NCBI GenBank assembly: GCA_030063045.1
Contig: JAQSEB010000059.1
Location: forward strand, 1,364,001-1,428,000
Source of the DNA: Pratylenchus scribneri
Lineage: Eukaryota > Nematoda > Chromadorea > Rhabditida > Pratylenchidae
Reading direction: 5' to 3'
DNA length: 64,000 nt
Below, in pieces: positions 61,202 through 64,000 of this stretch. The translations under genes and the position numbers were made by a program. How positions within the stretch are numbered: position 1 is the first letter of the stretch; each line of letters starts with the position of its first letter. Below the pieces are notes generated by a model, which was given only the letters and a program-made list of their open reading frames with translations, did not search any database and had not been told where the DNA came from.

Positions 61202-63392
61202 TTAGAATTCATCATTGTCCCCATTCGGATTGAATTCAGTGGCAGCCGCTTCTGCCCGTTCATCAAATTCACTCCTTTCCTCCTCCTTCACCATCATCAT
61301 CCGCCCGTTATGCCAATTTCCTTCCCCTCCGGCGATCTCCTCATCTTCATCCTCTTCCATCCCATCCAAGAATTGAGTTTGACCATCAACTCCACTTCCT
61401 CCACCATCACAATGCCGAAGAAAATTGCATAAATGTTTCAGACGACGTTCTTTACTTCGACGGTTTTGAAACCATACCTATGTTTGAATAAAGAGGACTG
61501 CATTTAGTTAATAGATACAGTCATAATCATAATGGATTCATTAATTTAAAATACTTTCATATCTCATTCGTTGCCTTCTATTTGCACAAAAAATATTGCA
61601 TTTGTTTCATAAAAAGTCGGAAATATTGAAAAAGGAATTGATCTGAATAATCTAAGTTTGTTCCGGTTGGTTTCCGGAAAGTTTTAATCTAAGTTTGTTC
61701 CGGTTGGTTTCCGGAAAGTTTTAATCTAAGTTTGTTCCGGTTGGTTTCCGGAAAGTTTTAATCTAAGTTTGTTCCGGTTTCTTTCCGGAAAGTTTTAATC
61801 TAAGTTTGTTCCGGTTGGTTTCCGGAAAGTTTTAATCTAAGTTTGTTCCGGTTTCTTTCCGGAAAGTTTTAATCTAAGTTTGTTCCGGTTGGTTTCCGGA
61901 AAGTTTTAATCTAAGTTTGTTCCGGTTTCTTTCCGGAAAGTTTTATTCTAAGTTTGTTCCGGAAAGTTTTATTCTAAGTTTGTTCCGGAAAGTTTTATTC
62001 TAAGTTTGTTCCGGAAAGTTTTATTCTAAGTTTGTTCCGGAAAGTTTTAATCTAAATTTTTCCGGTTGGTTTCCGGAAAGTTTTAATCTAAGTTTCTTTA
62101 ATTCTTTCCGGTTAGATTAATTCCGTCTATTTTATTTTCCAAGAGTTTTACTTCATTTTTCTATTCAATAATGTTCAAATTTTAAATTTTTTTTGGGAAA
62201 TGGACACATACTCATCCAATTTTATTCTAACCCCATTGAATTATAGTACTAGCAAAAGGCACATAAATTATCTCAAATTTCCTCTATCAAAAACGCCTTT
62301 TTTACCTGAATGACTCGCATGCTGAGTCCGGCTTCCATTGCCAGTTTTGCTCGTGCATGTTTCGTTGGTTTTGGGGTGGTTGTGAAAATCCTATTCAAAA
62401 TGTCCAACTGCAATGGAAAATGCAATTTCATGATAATTTTTATTCCATTTTGGACCTGCTGTTGGCTGATTGTCGTCCTTGGGCCTCTTCTTTTGTTGCC
62501 TTGGCCATTTTGTTGGAATTCCTCCTCTTGACGAGAAAATTGTTCACCAGCTGCGTACATCTTCAAAGTGCAAATAAATTATTCAAGTTAATGTATCAAG
62601 GCAACAGTATTTTTTTAAATCTTCCTAAATTCCCTTCGCTCTCATTTTACCCATCAAATTTGGGAAAAGGGAATAAAAATGTTGCCAAAGGCAAAATCTC
62701 CAATTACAATACTATACTGTATATGAGGATTTTTATTCTTCTAAATACCCTCGACGCCATTTATAATAACTAATCAAGGATGGAACCAATTTTAATGGAA
62801 TTTGGTACCAAATTAATGAAAAGACTCTTGGCTATCAAATGATATAAATTTTATTTAAATTGGCTCAAAATTTAGGGAGTTATGCCCATGCAACAATTTA
62901 AAATGACCTTTACTATGGATTAACCAAATTTTCAATGGATTTTTTGGTATAATTGCATTATTTCTGAACTAATTTTAATAAAAATTAATATCATTTGATA
63001 GCCAAAAGTCTGCTCTTTAATTTGATAATAAAATCATCAAAATTGGTTCAGTCCTTTTAGAATTATTATAAAAGACACCAAGTTGGGTCAAATCCCCCTA
63101 ATTTCATCTCTCAAAATCACCTCAAATGGATACTGTGGCACAATTTGTGCCGGTATATTTGTGCTACTATTGCCTCCACTGCTGCTTGTCCTCCTCCGAT
63201 GAATTGCCATTGTCCCAATTTTCTCCTTTTTTTTCTTCCCAATCCCATCTGCTGGCCGTTCACTTTCACTCTCCCCATTTTCATCATATTGCCGATTTTG
63301 TTCAATGCCACCTACGGCTGCTTTGATATTTTGTACGGTGGAAAAGACAATGCCATCCAAAATAGCCGAAGATTCATTGTTGGATTTGTTGG
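61202..63392 (-). CDS. mec-3: MEC-3-type LIM homeodomain transcription factor, 3' part
   Basis: Partial gene; LIM-domain exons would lie beyond the right edge. Exons on the minus strand are 63121-63392 (linker), 62456-62560, 62306-62407 and 61202-61477; all phases agree. The homeodomain reads [13 protein letters not shown] | [20 protein letters not shown] ... MRVIQ | [16 protein letters not shown], and continues with CNFLRHCDG, which follows the MEC-3 pattern rather than LIN-11. A Ser/Glu-rich linker precedes it and an acidic tail ([11 protein letters not shown]) ends it. In C. elegans MEC-3 specifies touch-receptor neurons. Two introns split the homeodomain; the first is only 48 nt and stop-free. 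The larger intron carries minisatellite S4, and the one before it a MITE A. It converges on the Argonaute gene. Confidence 0.92.
61650..62112. repeat. 37-bp minisatellite S4, inverted array in mec-3
   Basis: The reverse complement of the unit at 44035-44412 (GGTTTCCGGAAAGTTTTAAT). The left part alternates GGTTGGTTTCC and GGTTTCTTTCC; the right part contains shortened 21-bp units. It ends TTCTTTCCGGTTAGATTAATT, blending S3- and S4-like sequence. Confidence 0.95.
62749..63086. mobile_element. MITE-like family A, mec-3 intron
   Basis: Ends CGACGCCATTTATAATAAC and an inverted TTATTATAAAAGACACCAAG. Inner pairs are ACTCTTGGCTATCAAATGAT and its inverted ATCATTTGATAGCCAAAAG. Confidence 0.8.
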
Positions 63393-63473
63393 CTGAAATT
63401 CATTAAATTTATTAATTAATTGAAATTGAATGATTGGGGAAATTTGGGTACAGCAGTTCGTGTAGATTGATCA

Positions 63474-63945
63474 TTTTTTAGGCCATAGCTCAATAATGTA
63501 TCAACCAATCTAGGAAGGCGATATATCTTTTGAAAGCCCAAAATGTCCTTTAAAAAGTGGCCCTTTTAAAATAGGAAAACTTTTGGTTCTGGTTAATTCT
63601 TTTTTGAAAAATTGTCGCAAGAATTATATCGAAAGTCTATAGAAGGTACATATCAGCAGTAATTGGGCTATTCTTTCAGCAAGGCATTAACCGACCTAGG
63701 AAGGCAATATACCTTTTGAAAGCCTAAAATGTCCTCCATAAAGTGGCATCGATTAAATTTTTATAAAATGAAGCTTAAAAGAAAGTTGAATGTATTTGAA
63801 TATAATAAGTCGATTTTTTGGAAGAAAGCCGCTTTTCCTTAATAAGCTTTCAAAAAATGTAAGCCACTTTATAGAGGACATTTAGGGCTTTCAAATGATA
63901 TAACGTCTTCCCAAATTGGTTGCTTCCTTCTTGAGCTATTGCCAA
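63474..63945. repeat. Dispersed palindromic repeat B, two copies
   Basis: A truncated copy (AGGCCATAGCTCAATAATGT, GGAAGGCGATATATC) is followed by a full palindromic one (GGAAGGCAATATACCTTTTG and an inverted TAACGTCTTCCCAAATTGGT). They lie upstream of the visible mec-3 exons, probably in a mec-3 intron. Confidence 0.7.
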
Positions 63946-64000
63946 AAGAAATGGTCCAGCTATTCAAAAGGTGGTGCAAAAATGCCCTCCCTATTTCGTG

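Overview
This window looks like nuclear DNA of a nematode. It is AT-rich (about two thirds by eye), its genes are split into many small exons with short GT-AG introns, and the gene set is animal with nematode hallmarks: a MEC-3-type LIM homeodomain, a WAGO-like Argonaute, and a coq-3/gdi tandem with operon-like spacing. About 7 of roughly 115 modelled introns have GC donors. That is high for a nematode and, from memory, fits the reported intron bias of cyst nematodes (Globodera/Heterodera). The cyst-nematode placement is inference.

Layout. Bases 1-8.6 kb are mostly non-coding: an 18-bp minisatellite, poly(C) tracts and dispersed repeats. Then come a small Arg/Glu-rich coiled-coil gene made of near-duplicate mini-exons (8.7-9.8 kb), a relic of an EB-type cysteine-rich exon (10.1 kb), an acid sphingomyelinase-like gene with two apparent lesions (10.75-13.6 kb), a secreted thrombospondin type-1/mucin protein (14.8-16.8 kb), and a reverse-strand secreted protein of unknown function (17.6-18.4 kb). 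A 26-exon CLC chloride channel occupies 20.2-29.8 kb. A nuclear-envelope NEMP protein (reverse strand, 29.9-32.0 kb) and a type II membrane fibrinogen-domain protein (32.9-35.1 kb) diverge from each other. Rab GDI and COQ3 follow on the reverse strand (35.6-38.6 kb). Forward-strand genes then run through a PEDS1/TMEM189 desaturase, Wntless/MIG-14, a secreted EB-like cysteine-rich protein, a Bicaudal-C homologue, a small cysteine-rich secreted peptide and an Argonaute (39.3-60.7 kb). The 3' half of a mec-3 homologue enters on the reverse strand and continues past the right edge.

The non-coding DNA is unusually structured. Four minisatellite families (18, 24, 27 and 37 bp units) sit mostly inside introns; two share a TTTCCGGAAA core and two occur at more than one locus. 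At least six dispersed repeat families recur through introns and spacers, including two long palindromic MITE-like families and one carrying tRNA B-box-like motifs. All exon models were read by hand from open frame, splice consensus and phase agreement; in all but the sphingomyelinase-like gene the exon phases close without conflict.

Functional themes are Wnt secretion (Wntless), membrane traffic (Rab GDI), ether-lipid and ubiquinone synthesis (PEDS1, COQ3), RNA regulation (Argonaute, Bicaudal-C), chloride conductance (CLC) and neuronal fate (MEC-3). Apart from the coq-3/gdi pair I see no functional cluster.
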